This document shows positions 38,587-48,533 of a stretch of DNA of 64,000 nucleotides, in pieces. The notes below the pieces were generated by a model. It was not told where the DNA came from. It ran no database searches and saw nothing but the letters and a program-made list of their open reading frames with translations. The stretch spans positions 1-64,000 of the forward strand of contig CAMYUL010000002.1 in assembly GCA_947302125.1 (NCBI GenBank), written 5' to 3'. The position numbers and the translations under genes were made by a program. Positions within the stretch are counted from its first letter, which is position 1. Each line of letters starts with the position of its first letter. The DNA is from an uncultured Candidatus Saccharibacteria bacterium (GTDB taxonomy: Bacteria > Patescibacteriota > Saccharimonadia > Saccharimonadales > Saccharimonadaceae).

Positions 38587-39537
38587 ATGTACGGGTCGGG
38601 CATCAGCGAGGCTAGCATCAAAAAACGCATTCGCGCCTGTGATTATCTCACAGTCGCGCAGCTTTTCTTGCAGCACAACTTTCTTTTAGAAAGAGAACTG
38701 AGCCCCGACGACATCAAGCCACGCCTTCTCGGCCACTGGGGCACCTGTCACGGTATTAACCTTGCCTACGCCAACTTAAAAGCTAGAGGCGAGATGACCG
38801 ATTTTGTTCTCGGCCCTGGTCACGGCTTTCCTGCCCTCCAGGCCAACTTGTTTATAGACGGTGATCTCCTCAAAGTTGACAAAAAAGCCGAGAGAAACTT
38901 AGAAGGCCTCGAATACATCTGCAAGAATTTTTCCTGGCCAGGCGGTTTTCCGTCCCACGCTAGCCCGGTCACTCCTGGTGTTATCTCCGAAGGCGGCGAG
39001 CTTGGCTACGCCCTAGCTACGGCCTACGGCGCCGCTCTTAACAAGCCAGAAAAATACATCGCTGTTTTAATTGGTGATGGTGAGCTAGAAACCGCCACCG
39101 CCCTTGCCTCGCTCAATCTGAACAAAATCTTAACTAGTGCAACCAATGGTAAAGTTTTGCCTATTTTACATCTTAACTCCTACAAAATCAGCGCCCCGAC
39201 TGTTTATGGCAGAAAATCCGAGAGGGAATTAAAGGAACTTATTCGCGGCTTCGGCTACACGCCGCATGTCATTAACGGTGACGAAGTTGCAGAATTCCAA
39301 GAAGCTTTAGAAAAATCCAAGTCGGAGATCGCTCCATTTATCATCATGAAATCCAAGAAAGGCGAGACGGGCCCAGATTACGTTCGCGGCCAGAAAGTTG
39401 CTGGAAACTATTTGTCTCATCAGATCCCGCTCAAAGAAGCCAAAACCGATGCTGCCGAACTAAGAATCTTAGAAGATTGGCTCAAGTCTTATCGTTTTAA
39501 TGAGCTCTTTAGCCCTACGAAAGGATTTACTCTATGA
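38587..39537 (+). CDS. Phosphoketolase, N-terminal (TPP/PP-domain) subunit
   Basis: LLGHWGTCHGINLAYANL, GPGHGFPALQA, GELGYALATAYGAAL, IGDGELETA, LPILHLNSYKI. Confidence 0.9.
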   Translation: MYGSGISEASIKKRIRACDYLTVAQLFLQHNFLLERELSPDDIKPRLLGHWGTCHGINLAYANLKARGEMTDFVLGPGHGFPALQANLFIDGDLLKVDKKAERNLEGLEYICKNFSWPGGFPSHASPVTPGVISEGGELGYALATAYGAALNKPEKYIAVLIGDGELETATALASLNLNKILTSATNGKVLPILHLNSYKISAPTVYGRKSERELKELIRGFGYTPHVINGDEVAEFQEALEKSKSEIAPFIIMKSKKGETGPDYVRGQKVAGNYLSHQIPLKEAKTDAAELRILEDWLKSYRFNELFSPTKGFTL

Positions 39538-40715
39538 CCGGTCCAACAATAATTGAGCACCCTGGCCACGACCGTTATTCTTCCGCCGAAAAATTTGGCG
39601 AGCTGATTAAGGATGCTATTAAGAAAGACCCAGATTTCTATCTTTTCTCACCTGACGAGACCACTAGCAACCGTCTAGAAAAAGCCTACGAGGCCACCTC
39701 TCGCGCTTGGGGAATTTTGCCAAAAGCTCAGTGGGACTTGCCAGAATCGGAAGGCGGCCGCATCATCGAACTGCTTTCAGAAAATACTCTCTTTGCTACT
39801 ATGGTTGGCCACAACTTAGTCGGCGGCCACGGCATGATGACTAGCTACGAGGCCTTCTTCACCATTATCGCCTCTCAGCTCAATCAGTATCAAAAATTCC
39901 TCAAGCAGAAGCAGCAGGTTTCCTGGCAGAAGGACACCCCAGCCCTCAACTTACTCTCCACTAGTACTTGTTGGCGCCAAGACCACAATGGCTTCTCTCA
40001 CCAGTCGCCGTCTACTATCTCCCTACTTCTAGACAATCCTTCCAATCTTGCTAACTTAATTTTCCCAGTCGACGATGTTGCTGCCGCCGCGGCCTTCGAC
40101 TTCATGCAATCGACTAAAAATGTTGTAAACTTTACAACATTTAATAAGACCGAAGAACCGCGCTGGATCGACAAAAACCATGCCAAGTTCCAGTACGATC
40201 ATGGCGCCAGTATTTTCGGATTTATTTCTGACGATAATCCGGACTATGTCTTTACCGCCGCTGGCGATATCGCTACTCGCGAAGCCATCCGCGCTATCGA
40301 AATCTTAAAGCAGGATCTTCCGGAAAAACGTTACAGATTTGTAAACATTGCAGTCTTAAGTTATGGTGCCATCGGCACTACCGATCACAAAATGACTAGC
40401 GACAAGTTCAACGAGTACTTCACTATGGACAAGCCGATCATTGCTAACTTCCATGGCTATACCAAGGCGCTTAGAAACATTCTTGTAAACTATGCACATC
40501 CACTTCGCATCATGGCTCACGGCTTCGAGGAAGAGGGTAGCACTACCACACCTTTTGAAATGCTTAGCCTAAATCGCGCTTCACGTTTCCATCTCTGCAT
40601 TGATGTTGCCCGCCTGGAACACCGCGAAGATCTTGTCGCCAAGTATCAGACCATGCTTCAGGAAAACTCCACATACGCCTGCGCTCATGGCGAAGATCTC
40701 ATTTCTGTGTTATAA
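39534..40715 (+). CDS. Phosphoketolase, C-terminal (Pyr-domain) subunit
   Basis: FSPDETTSNRLEKAYEAT, CWRQDHNGFSHQSP, EEEGSTTTPFEM; ATGA overlap with upstream ORF. Confidence 0.9.
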   Translation: MTGPTIIEHPGHDRYSSAEKFGELIKDAIKKDPDFYLFSPDETTSNRLEKAYEATSRAWGILPKAQWDLPESEGGRIIELLSENTLFATMVGHNLVGGHGMMTSYEAFFTIIASQLNQYQKFLKQKQQVSWQKDTPALNLLSTSTCWRQDHNGFSHQSPSTISLLLDNPSNLANLIFPVDDVAAAAAFDFMQSTKNVVNFTTFNKTEEPRWIDKNHAKFQYDHGASIFGFISDDNPDYVFTAAGDIATREAIRAIEILKQDLPEKRYRFVNIAVLSYGAIGTTDHKMTSDKFNEYFTMDKPIIANFHGYTKALRNILVNYAHPLRIMAHGFEEEGSTTTPFEMLSLNRASRFHLCIDVARLEHREDLVAKYQTMLQENSTYACAHGEDLISVL

Positions 40716-40789
40716 TATAAACATCCGAGAGAAAAGAAAATGAGTTTTTTCCAAGGATGAGCAATATCGTCTAATAAATATCATTACAC

Positions 40790-41491
40790 ATGGAACTTTT
40801 TATTTTAATTATTGTATTAATCTTGCTCGCCGAGACCACGGTACTTTTCATAAAGTCTATGCATCGCGCATCCAAGAACACTGGCCGTCGCAAAGTCTAT
40901 GTCGACACTTCTGCCCTAATTGACGGTCGCATATTAACCGTTGCTCAGACCGGTTTTATTTCTGACGACTTGATCATTCCGCGCAGCGTCATCCGCGAGC
41001 TCCAGCTACTTGCTGACGGCAAAGACAAGGAAAAGCGAGTCCTCGCCCGTCGCGGCATGGACAATGCCAATGAGCTCGAGCGTGTGGTATTTTGCAATGT
41101 CACCATTTTGCAAGACCCACTCGATCGCACTCCAGTCGACGAGCGCCTGATCGCCCTCGCTAAGGAGAACCGTGGTTTAATTTGTACTAATGATTACAAT
41201 CTTAACAAAGTAGCAACTACAGAAGGCATCGATGTCTTAAACGTTAACGATCTCGCTATTGCCGTCACTGGTGGCTACACCGCCGGCGATCGCATCAAGG
41301 TCAAGATTACTGGTATTGGTAGTAACCCCGGCCAGGGCATTGGCCACCTAGAAGATGGCACTATGGTCGTCGTTGACAATGCCGCAAGAAACCAGGGCGC
41401 AGAACTAGAAGTGCAAATTCTCCGCTTTATCCAAAGTTCTGCCGGCCGCATGATTTTCGCCAAGAAAGCCCGTGGCCACAAGAAGCATTAA
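40790..41491 (+). CDS. PIN/TRAM-domain protein (YacL-like)
   Basis: TM, VYVDTSALIDGRI PIN motif, C-terminal TRAM (GQGIGHLEDGTMVVVDNA). Confidence 0.9.
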   Translation: MELFILIIVLILLAETTVLFIKSMHRASKNTGRRKVYVDTSALIDGRILTVAQTGFISDDLIIPRSVIRELQLLADGKDKEKRVLARRGMDNANELERVVFCNVTILQDPLDRTPVDERLIALAKENRGLICTNDYNLNKVATTEGIDVLNVNDLAIAVTGGYTAGDRIKVKITGIGSNPGQGIGHLEDGTMVVVDNAARNQGAELEVQILRFIQSSAGRMIFAKKARGHKKH

Positions 41492-41500
41492 TTAGTACAT

Positions 41501-41532
41501 CAAAAAACGTCCCGTAAGTGGGACGTTTTTTG
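41501..41532. terminator. Bidirectional intrinsic terminator
   Basis: caaaaaacgtccc-gtaagt-gggacgttttttg. Confidence 0.9.
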
Positions 41533-41536
41533 ATTG

Positions 41537-44296
41537 TTAAGCACACTTGTTGACGCCGTCAGTAGTTTTGACTTTACACTCAGCTGAGTCAGAAGCGCCA
41601 TTACTATCCGTAACCACGATCTTGAGTACTCTGCCGGTAATGCCCTTGCTCTTTAGATCATAAGAGAGTCCAATTGCCGAGTTCTCAGTCTCGCCGGAGT
41701 TTCCGGAGACTTCTACGCCGTCCTCATATAATACATACTTCACGCGGTTAGAAGAGCCGAATTGGACATTCGCCTTCAGCACTCCGTCGTTAGTATATAA
41801 TGTGACGGAAGGTGACTCATAGGAACAGTCATCGTGCTCATCGCGGTTGTATCCGTCTGGGACGTTCCAGACTTCTTGCTTAGTGATTGGATCGATTGTC
41901 TTTGTTGCTTCAATCTCGATCTTCTGAGAATCTGGAGTACAATCGGTAGCGAGCTTCTTAGTAAACTTGTTGAATGTTAATTTCTCGGAGACCACGCCAG
42001 AAGTCTTAGAATTGTACCAGCTTGGCCAAATATCAGTTTGACCATTGACGGTTAATCTTTGGATACCAGCTGGCTGCGGAATAGACTGGTTAGCTCTCCA
42101 CTTGCCCTCACTTGCGTAAAGGTCGGTGTGTACTGGGCCAACGTAGTCATTAAGCACGCGGCGTACCAAGGTGTTAGAGCTATTTGCTAGACCAGAGCCG
42201 TCATGATTACCATTCCAGACTGCCGTTGCTACTACTGGCGAGTAGTCAACAATCCAAGAGTCTTTTGCAATTGATGCGTTGGAGGTCGTAGAAGTACCAG
42301 TCTTCGTAGCGGTCCATACATTTGGAATTACGAAGCCAAAGCCGTAGCCCTGAGAACCAAAGGTAATCGAGCGAGCAGAAGCGTCGGACAGAATGCTAGA
42401 AAGCATGTAGGCGACCTGCTCATCATATACTCTCTCGCCTTCAGAATCTTGCCAGCTCTCAATTACGTCGCCAGCCGAATTCTTAAGCTCAAGCACGTAG
42501 GAAAGCTCCTTATATACACCGCCACGAGCGATGGATGCATAAGCGTTGGCATGCTCAATCGGGGTAACAGTACAACCAGAACCGATAGCCGTAGAAAGGC
42601 CGCCAGTAAAGTCGTCGCCAGCACAGTAGGAAACATCACCAAGTTCTTGAGCAACCTTAATGCTGTTTTCTGCGCCGTTAATATACATAGCCTTAACTGC
42701 TGGAATGTTAAGCGAACCAGCTAGCGCGCGGCGAATTGTCACGTTGCCATACCAGGAGCCGGTGTAGTTTCTAAGCGCACAAGTTCCGGAGTATCCTGCA
42801 CAATAAATTTTATCAATATTCTCATCCTTGAGCACGCTACCAGGCCCATAGTTTTGACCTTCGCGTTGCATAAATAGTGGGCCATAATCTACGATCGGCT
42901 TAATCGAAGAGCCTGGCTCGAGCTGTGATGTAGCGGCGTTCACCTCGCCATATCCAGCAATGTTCCAGTCTGCCGAGCCGACCATTGCGATCACCTGTGC
43001 AGTCTCTACATCGACCGATGCGAGCGCGATATTATCGCTGCCGTTCTGATACATCAATGCTGCACCATTTGCCACCGCCTGCTCTGCCATTTGCTGAGCG
43101 CGATAATCCAGTGTAGTCTTAATAGTGTAGCCACCAGCACGCATTGTCTTTACACCATATTTCTCCTCGAGCATATCCTTTACTTCGAGCACGAAATGTG
43201 GCGCCTTGATGTTGTCATACTGATTAGTCTCTGGCTGGATTCTGTCGAGAATGTTCTCCTCCTTAGCAGCGTCTGCTTCCTCCTGGGTAATATAACCAAG
43301 CTCGGCCATCACGTCCAAAGTATACTGCTGGCGCCAAATCAAAGCTTCGTGGCCATATTCATTATATGGATTAAGTACTGCAGGATTATTTGGAATCGCA
43401 GCGAGGAATGCCGACTCTGCTAGAGTCAAATCAGCAGCGCTCTTGCCGAAGTAAGTTTGTGCACCAGATTCCACACCGTTTCTACGGCCACCATAAGGAG
43501 ACTCATTCAAGTACATAGTGATAATCTGTTCCTTGTCGTACATTTTCTCGACTTCAATCGCGAGGATTGCTTCCTTGATCTTGCGTGGGATACCAGTTAG
43601 GCCACGATCCTTAGCCTCGTCAGAGAAGTAGATCTGCTTAATTAGCTGCTGAGTTAATGTCGAGCCACCTTGAACGCTCTTGCCAGTGATAGTTGCAAAA
43701 GCCGCACGGATAAGAGACCAGAGATCAACACCCTTGTGATTGTAGAAGTTTCTATCCTCAATCGCTACAGTCGCCTGGCGCATGTAGGTAGAAATTTGAT
43801 CGCCTTCGACTACCAGGCGGTAATCGCCATCACCCTTATCTTCCCAGAGCACCTCGCCGTTGCGGTCGAGATAAGTGTTAACAGTCTCAGATACCTTGAG
43901 CTCGTCAAGCTGAATATTCTCAAGATCTTTCTTATAATACAAGAATAAGCCACCGATACTAATAATACCAATCAGAATCACCGCGGCCACAATCTTTAGG
44001 AATGTCTTCAGACCACGTAGAGAGAACCAGTATTTAGCCACGCGCTTTGGATGGAAGTGCATCAAAAATCTCTTCCACGGCTCTTTTGGCAAAGTCGCGA
44101 GATCCTCAGCGTGCTTCTTGATACGCTTTTCTTTCTTCATTTTGCTGCGATAAACCAAGCTAGAGTATGTGCTCATACTCTTGTTTTTCGCACTCTTCAA
44201 GCGGCTACGCTTTGGTGCCTTGGCTGGTGTAGCAATTTTCTTAGAATCCTTCTTGGAATCTTTTTTGGAATCGGTTTTTTTAGTCTTCTTTTCCAT
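41537..44296 (-). CDS. Penicillin-binding protein 1A (bifunctional PBP)
   Basis: ATVAIEDRNFYNHKGVD, GGSTLTQQLIKQ, EPGSSIKPI, TKTGTS; start 44296 after TATAAT. Confidence 0.95.
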   Translation of the reverse strand: MEKKTKKTDSKKDSKKDSKKIATPAKAPKRSRLKSAKNKSMSTYSSLVYRSKMKKEKRIKKHAEDLATLPKEPWKRFLMHFHPKRVAKYWFSLRGLKTFLKIVAAVILIGIISIGGLFLYYKKDLENIQLDELKVSETVNTYLDRNGEVLWEDKGDGDYRLVVEGDQISTYMRQATVAIEDRNFYNHKGVDLWSLIRAAFATITGKSVQGGSTLTQQLIKQIYFSDEAKDRGLTGIPRKIKEAILAIEVEKMYDKEQIITMYLNESPYGGRRNGVESGAQTYFGKSAADLTLAESAFLAAIPNNPAVLNPYNEYGHEALIWRQQYTLDVMAELGYITQEEADAAKEENILDRIQPETNQYDNIKAPHFVLEVKDMLEEKYGVKTMRAGGYTIKTTLDYRAQQMAEQAVANGAALMYQNGSDNIALASVDVETAQVIAMVGSADWNIAGYGEVNAATSQLEPGSSIKPIVDYGPLFMQREGQNYGPGSVLKDENIDKIYCAGYSGTCALRNYTGSWYGNVTIRRALAGSLNIPAVKAMYINGAENSIKVAQELGDVSYCAGDDFTGGLSTAIGSGCTVTPIEHANAYASIARGGVYKELSYVLELKNSAGDVIESWQDSEGERVYDEQVAYMLSSILSDASARSITFGSQGYGFGFVIPNVWTATKTGTSTTSNASIAKDSWIVDYSPVVATAVWNGNHDGSGLANSSNTLVRRVLNDYVGPVHTDLYASEGKWRANQSIPQPAGIQRLTVNGQTDIWPSWYNSKTSGVVSEKLTFNKFTKKLATDCTPDSQKIEIEATKTIDPITKQEVWNVPDGYNRDEHDDCSYESPSVTLYTNDGVLKANVQFGSSNRVKYVLYEDGVEVSGNSGETENSAIGLSYDLKSKGITGRVLKIVVTDSNGASDSAECKVKTTDGVNKCA

Positions 44297-44318
44297 CTTC
44301 TCTATTATAACATAAGAT

Positions 44319-45566
44319 TTAGCATACGACGGCAAATTTGTTCTTGCCGCGCTTCAAGATTGCAGGTGCGTTTACGACCGCTCTCTCCTCTGTTACTTTG
44401 ATGCCATTTACGGAAACTGCGCCGGACTTGATTAGCGTTCTAGCCTGGCTTTTGCTCTCGGCGAGGCCTGTACAGACTAAGTCCTCAGCCAGCGATGCGC
44501 CCAGTGGGGAACTACGTAGAATTTTTGCGGCATTCTCAATATCTTTGTCGGAATAGGTTGCACTCTTATCAAATAGTTTTTCTGACAATGCTGCCACGGC
44601 GTCCGCCGCTGCTTTGCCATGAACTACCTCTGTTGCGCCGCGTGCTAACACCTTTTGCCCCAAGCGCTCCTCAGGCGCCTTGGCGTGGTCCTTCAAGGTC
44701 TCCTCAATAATCTTGCGATCATAAATTGTGTAGATCTTCATCAAATACTCTAGGGAATCATCCGGCTGATCTAGCCAGAATTGATAAAAGTCAAAGACCG
44801 TAGTGTAATTCTTTGATGGCTCACCACTTGGCAAGATTGCTGGTTCCGAGGCTAGCCAGACGGCGTTGCCCTCAGACTTGCCAAACTTCCTACCAGATGC
44901 CGGGTCAATCACCAGCGGCGTAGACCACACATCGGCCTCCGCACCCTCAAGTTTTCTAATCAGGGAAATGCCAGACGATGCATTGCCGTACTGATCCGCC
45001 CCACAAAGCTGCAAGTCCACCCCATAAGTCTTGTACAAATGATAGAAATCATAACCCTGAATCAAGGTGTAAGAGAACTCTGCATAAGAAATACCGCTAC
45101 CGCCCTCGCCAATCCTATCCTGAATAAACTTGCGATCCAGCAGCTGCGTCATCGAGAAATTCTTGCCGATCGTCCGAAGAAAATCTAACAGCTTGATATT
45201 CTTGAACCAATCGTAATTATCAAGCAAAGTCACATCGTCAGAAGAAATTACCTTGGCAATCTGTTTCTTAATGCAAGCCTTATTAAACTCAATCTCTTCG
45301 ATCGGCTTCAGCTCGCGCTCGCCAGTGTCCTTTGGGTCGCCAATTTGTCCGGTCGCCCCGCCAACTAACAGATATGGCTTATAGCCATGGCGCACAAAAC
45401 AGGCGCACATCATCATCGCTGCCAAGTTTCCAATTGTCAGGGAATCAGCCGATGGATCTGCCCCAAAATAAAATTGCTTGTTTTTTCTTTCGTCGAGAGC
45501 CTTTGGGTCGGAAATGGTCGTCTCCGCCGCAAACCCCCTCCAGATTAGTTCTTCGGATAATGTCAT
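44319..45566 (-). CDS. tyrS: Tyrosyl-tRNA synthetase
   Basis: YFGADPSADSLTIGNLAAMM, GRKFGKSEGNAVWL, C-terminal S4. Confidence 0.97.
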   Translation of the reverse strand: MTLSEELIWRGFAAETTISDPKALDERKNKQFYFGADPSADSLTIGNLAAMMMCACFVRHGYKPYLLVGGATGQIGDPKDTGERELKPIEEIEFNKACIKKQIAKVISSDDVTLLDNYDWFKNIKLLDFLRTIGKNFSMTQLLDRKFIQDRIGEGGSGISYAEFSYTLIQGYDFYHLYKTYGVDLQLCGADQYGNASSGISLIRKLEGAEADVWSTPLVIDPASGRKFGKSEGNAVWLASEPAILPSGEPSKNYTTVFDFYQFWLDQPDDSLEYLMKIYTIYDRKIIEETLKDHAKAPEERLGQKVLARGATEVVHGKAAADAVAALSEKLFDKSATYSDKDIENAAKILRSSPLGASLAEDLVCTGLAESKSQARTLIKSGAVSVNGIKVTEERAVVNAPAILKRGKNKFAVVC

Positions 45567-45604
45567 GCAATTATTATAACATATCGAGGCCGATTAGGGG
45601 CAAA

Positions 45605-46399
45605 TTATTCGGTCACACCGAGAATGCCACGCAGCGCGTATGCCGTATCTTCGTGGCTACGCACTGTAATTGTGTCAATCCCCATCTGTACGACTGGATA
45701 ATCGTTGCCGCCCGGCTGAGTCATATCGCCAAAGTAAAGAATCTCAGATTTGTCGACGTCAAGCTCCTCGAGTAGTTTCGTCATACCGAACTCTTTGTTC
45801 ATGCCCGGCTTGATCGCGTTAATAGAGGTAGTCCCCCCAATTTCATAGTCAAATTCCGGCGCTAGTTCCTTGGCCCTCGCTACGATCTTCTCGCGCTTCT
45901 TTGTGTCTGGATCCCAGGCGTATTTCTCCTCGGTGCCAGCCTTCTGGCCCAGCGCAGAGAACGTCACTTGCGAGAGACGATTTTCGATAATCTCGTCACC
46001 ATCTTGCAATTTATCTTCTTCCCAGAGTCCAAGCTCCTTAGCCGCTTGTTCAATTGCCGCGGTAATCTTCTCAACCTCCTCATCTGTTAATGGGAAGTTA
46101 TAAACCTGTTCCCAATTACCCTCATCATATGACGCGTCGGCTTTCTCAGGACTATAACGATAATATTGCGTGCCCTGTGCTACAAAGAGGTGCATATGCT
46201 TCATCTGCTCAGAGGTCACTCCGCGCTCAACTAGGCGATTAACGATCTGAATCAAGAACTGATCAAATTTTTGCCCAGAAATCGGGCAAATCTCGTAATG
46301 ATCAAGGCAGCCAATCAATAGATCCGCAATCTCGTCAGGAATAGGGGTCTTAGCGATGTTTAAAGTCTGATCAATGTCGAATGATAATACTTTTTTCAT
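45605..46399 (-). CDS. HAD-superfamily hydrolase (phosphomannomutase-like)
   Basis: KVLSFDIDQTLN...ISGQKFDQFL...EILYFGDMTQPGGNDYPV. Confidence 0.85.
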   Translation of the reverse strand: MKKVLSFDIDQTLNIAKTPIPDEIADLLIGCLDHYEICPISGQKFDQFLIQIVNRLVERGVTSEQMKHMHLFVAQGTQYYRYSPEKADASYDEGNWEQVYNFPLTDEEVEKITAAIEQAAKELGLWEEDKLQDGDEIIENRLSQVTFSALGQKAGTEEKYAWDPDTKKREKIVARAKELAPEFDYEIGGTTSINAIKPGMNKEFGMTKLLEELDVDKSEILYFGDMTQPGGNDYPVVQMGIDTITVRSHEDTAYALRGILGVTE

Positions 46400-46447
46400 A
46401 TTTTACCTCCACATTTTTCTCTATTATAGCATATCCGCCGTGACAGG

Positions 46448-46476
46448 AAAAAGGCCGCGTCTTGTGGACGCGGCCT
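46448..46476 (-). terminator. Intrinsic terminator (minus strand)
   Basis: Minus: GGCCGCGTC-CACAA-GACGCGGCC-TTTTT. Confidence 0.8.
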
Positions 46477-46509
46477 GGAATGTGCTTGCTATTTAATTGT
46501 TGTTACGGC

Positions 46510-46773
46510 TTAGAATCGAGCTACGGCTCGCTTCATTATCGCTAGTGCATATGCATGCATCTGCGATACCGTCAGTGATTCTTCTGGTATCCCCAGATCT
46601 CTAAAGTGCCTTTGCAGGCTTGTTATTTCCTCTCTAGAGAGGATTCCTCCAGAGTGGAGTTTAGAAAACTCAAGGCTTCTCCCGAAGCCCTTTACTACCT
46701 TTTCGATAAATATCTCTTTGTCGAGATTCTCGATCGGATAGTGTTGTCTAATCACCTTTCCATCTATGCTCAT
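46510..46773 (-). CDS. Hypothetical 87-aa protein
   Basis: MSIDGKVIRQHYPIENLDKEIF...; AAGGAGGG upstream; TTGACA-N17-TATAAT on minus strand at 46867-46839. Confidence 0.65.
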   Translation of the reverse strand: MSIDGKVIRQHYPIENLDKEIFIEKVVKGFGRSLEFSKLHSGGILSREEITSLQRHFRDLGIPEESLTVSQMHAYALAIMKRAVARF

Positions 46774-46906
46774 AGTCGCCCTCCTTTCGACTAAAAACAA
46801 CGACACCAACCAGCTCAAAAAGGGCTAGTCATGATTCCATTATAGCATACTTTGCCCAAAATGTCAATGCTTATCTCTTTTTTGGCGTTTGTGTTATAAT
46901 CGTTAT

Positions 46907-46969
46907 ATGGACACCACAGAACTTATTGAATCTAGTAAGACTCCAGGTGATACTTTTGTGAAAGACTAA
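46907..46969 (+). CDS. 20-aa candidate leaderless peptide
   Basis: MDTTELIESSKTPGDTFVKD*; GTGTTATAAT ends about 6 nt before ATG. Confidence 0.35.
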   Translation: MDTTELIESSKTPGDTFVKD

Positions 46970-46979
46970 TAGAGGTAAT

Positions 46980-47741
46980 ATGGCAATATTTAACCACGAA
47001 ATCTCCCCAAATAAAGAATCCCTCTCTAAAGAGGCTGCAAAAAATCTCGGCAAGCAAACCATCGCTACCGAAGAAATGACCGGCGAGCACGCCGACGTTA
47101 AGTTCTGGGCTGGTGAATATCGAGACATCGAGCGAGACTTCGCTAATAAAGAATATGGCAGAATCCCCGAAAACGAGTTTTCTATCTGGGAAAAAGAGGC
47201 CAAAGGCTATTACGACAAGATGAAACAGGCCGCCGATGAAGAGGGGCTTAACAGATACGAAAGAGATAGAGTGGAGCAACTCGCGGTCGTTAGGCCTCAT
47301 GAAACTATCGAATCCTATTCTGGCAACTTCTATGATGAACGCCGCGATCGTTTAATGAACGCCATCCCGAAGGATTCTCCAGATTATGTTGATGCTCAAA
47401 AGTTCCCAATGTTAGTTATGGAACACCTTTCTAAGCAATACGATTTTGAGACTAGGTCATTTGACGCAGCTGTCTATCAGGCGCGACGCACTCGTGCTCA
47501 TAACGACATGATCAGGGGGTTAAACCATCTAAATCACTTAGCAGAAAAATACGGCACCGAGCGGTTCACTTTTAGAGATTTTGAGACCAACGATTTTAGA
47601 TACGACAAAGAATTTGACCGCACCGGCGAGACCAACGCCCGCGCGGAGTACGACCGTGGCACTGTCGAGGATTATGCCAGAGCTGCCTTTTCTAGAGAAT
47701 TTGATCAGGCCGAGCGCGAAGCGGAATATTCCGTTGCATAA
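46980..47741 (+). CDS. Hypothetical 253-aa charged protein
   Basis: Long ORF, AGAGGTA before ATG, no TM. Confidence 0.65.
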   Translation: MAIFNHEISPNKESLSKEAAKNLGKQTIATEEMTGEHADVKFWAGEYRDIERDFANKEYGRIPENEFSIWEKEAKGYYDKMKQAADEEGLNRYERDRVEQLAVVRPHETIESYSGNFYDERRDRLMNAIPKDSPDYVDAQKFPMLVMEHLSKQYDFETRSFDAAVYQARRTRAHNDMIRGLNHLNHLAEKYGTERFTFRDFETNDFRYDKEFDRTGETNARAEYDRGTVEDYARAAFSREFDQAEREAEYSVA

Positions 47742-47765
47742 TCTTATTTATGCTATAATAAAATC

Positions 47766-48533
47766 ATGAAAACTTACATCGTGGGCAACTGGAAGATGAA
47801 TTTCACCGTGGGTGAATCTTCCATCTATTTACACAAACTCCTAAAGAAAATTACCCCTAAAAAAGGCCTCGTCGTGGCTATCGCGCCATCGACCATCGCC
47901 TTGCAGCCGCTTAGCTTGCAGATTGATCGCAAGAAAATCCGTCTTGCGGCGCAGAACTGCTGCGGCAAAGATTACGGCGCCTACACCGGTGAGACTGCCG
48001 TTTCCCAGCTTCGCGGCCTGATTGATTTTTGCATTATTGGCCATTCCGAGCGCCGCTTTGTCTTCAATGAGAGCGACAAGATGATCCGCGAGAAGGTCGC
48101 CGCTTGTGTCCGCAACGGCATCACCCCTATTCTCTGTATCGGCGAGACTGAGTCCGAGCGTGCCTTTGGCGAAACCGCCGATGTCTTGAAGGATCAGATC
48201 AGCACCGGCCTCGCCGATGTTTCTAGAGAGGATCTGGACAAGGTAATCATCGCCTACGAACCAGTCTGGGCTATCTCTAGCGTTAAGGGCGCCAAGGTCG
48301 CCGTTCCAGATGACATTTCTAGCAGTATTGACATCATTAGAAAACACCTCAAGGATACCTATGGTAAGTCTACCGACGAGACCCCTGTTCTCTACGGTGG
48401 CAGCGTCAACCCATCTAACTGTGGCGCTTATCTAACCATCCCTGGCGTTAATGGCCTCCTCATCGGTGGCTCATCCTTGATTGCCGATCAGTTCAATGAT
48501 ATAATAGAGATAGCTAAGCGAGTAACAGCATGA
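47766..48533 (+). CDS. tpiA: Triosephosphate isomerase
   Basis: VGNWKMNFT, GHSERR, AYEPVWAI, LYGGSVNPSN, GLLIGGSSL. Confidence 0.98.
   Translation: MKTYIVGNWKMNFTVGESSIYLHKLLKKITPKKGLVVAIAPSTIALQPLSLQIDRKKIRLAAQNCCGKDYGAYTGETAVSQLRGLIDFCIIGHSERRFVFNESDKMIREKVAACVRNGITPILCIGETESERAFGETADVLKDQISTGLADVSREDLDKVIIAYEPVWAISSVKGAKVAVPDDISSSIDIIRKHLKDTYGKSTDETPVLYGGSVNPSNCGAYLTIPGVNGLLIGGSSLIADQFNDIIEIAKRVTA

Noticed and set aside
39530-39540. Sequencing frameshift splitting phosphoketolase
   Set aside because: The break is at the domain boundary with an ATGA start-stop overlap, and nearby alternative frames do not supply the missing linker; not fully excluded.
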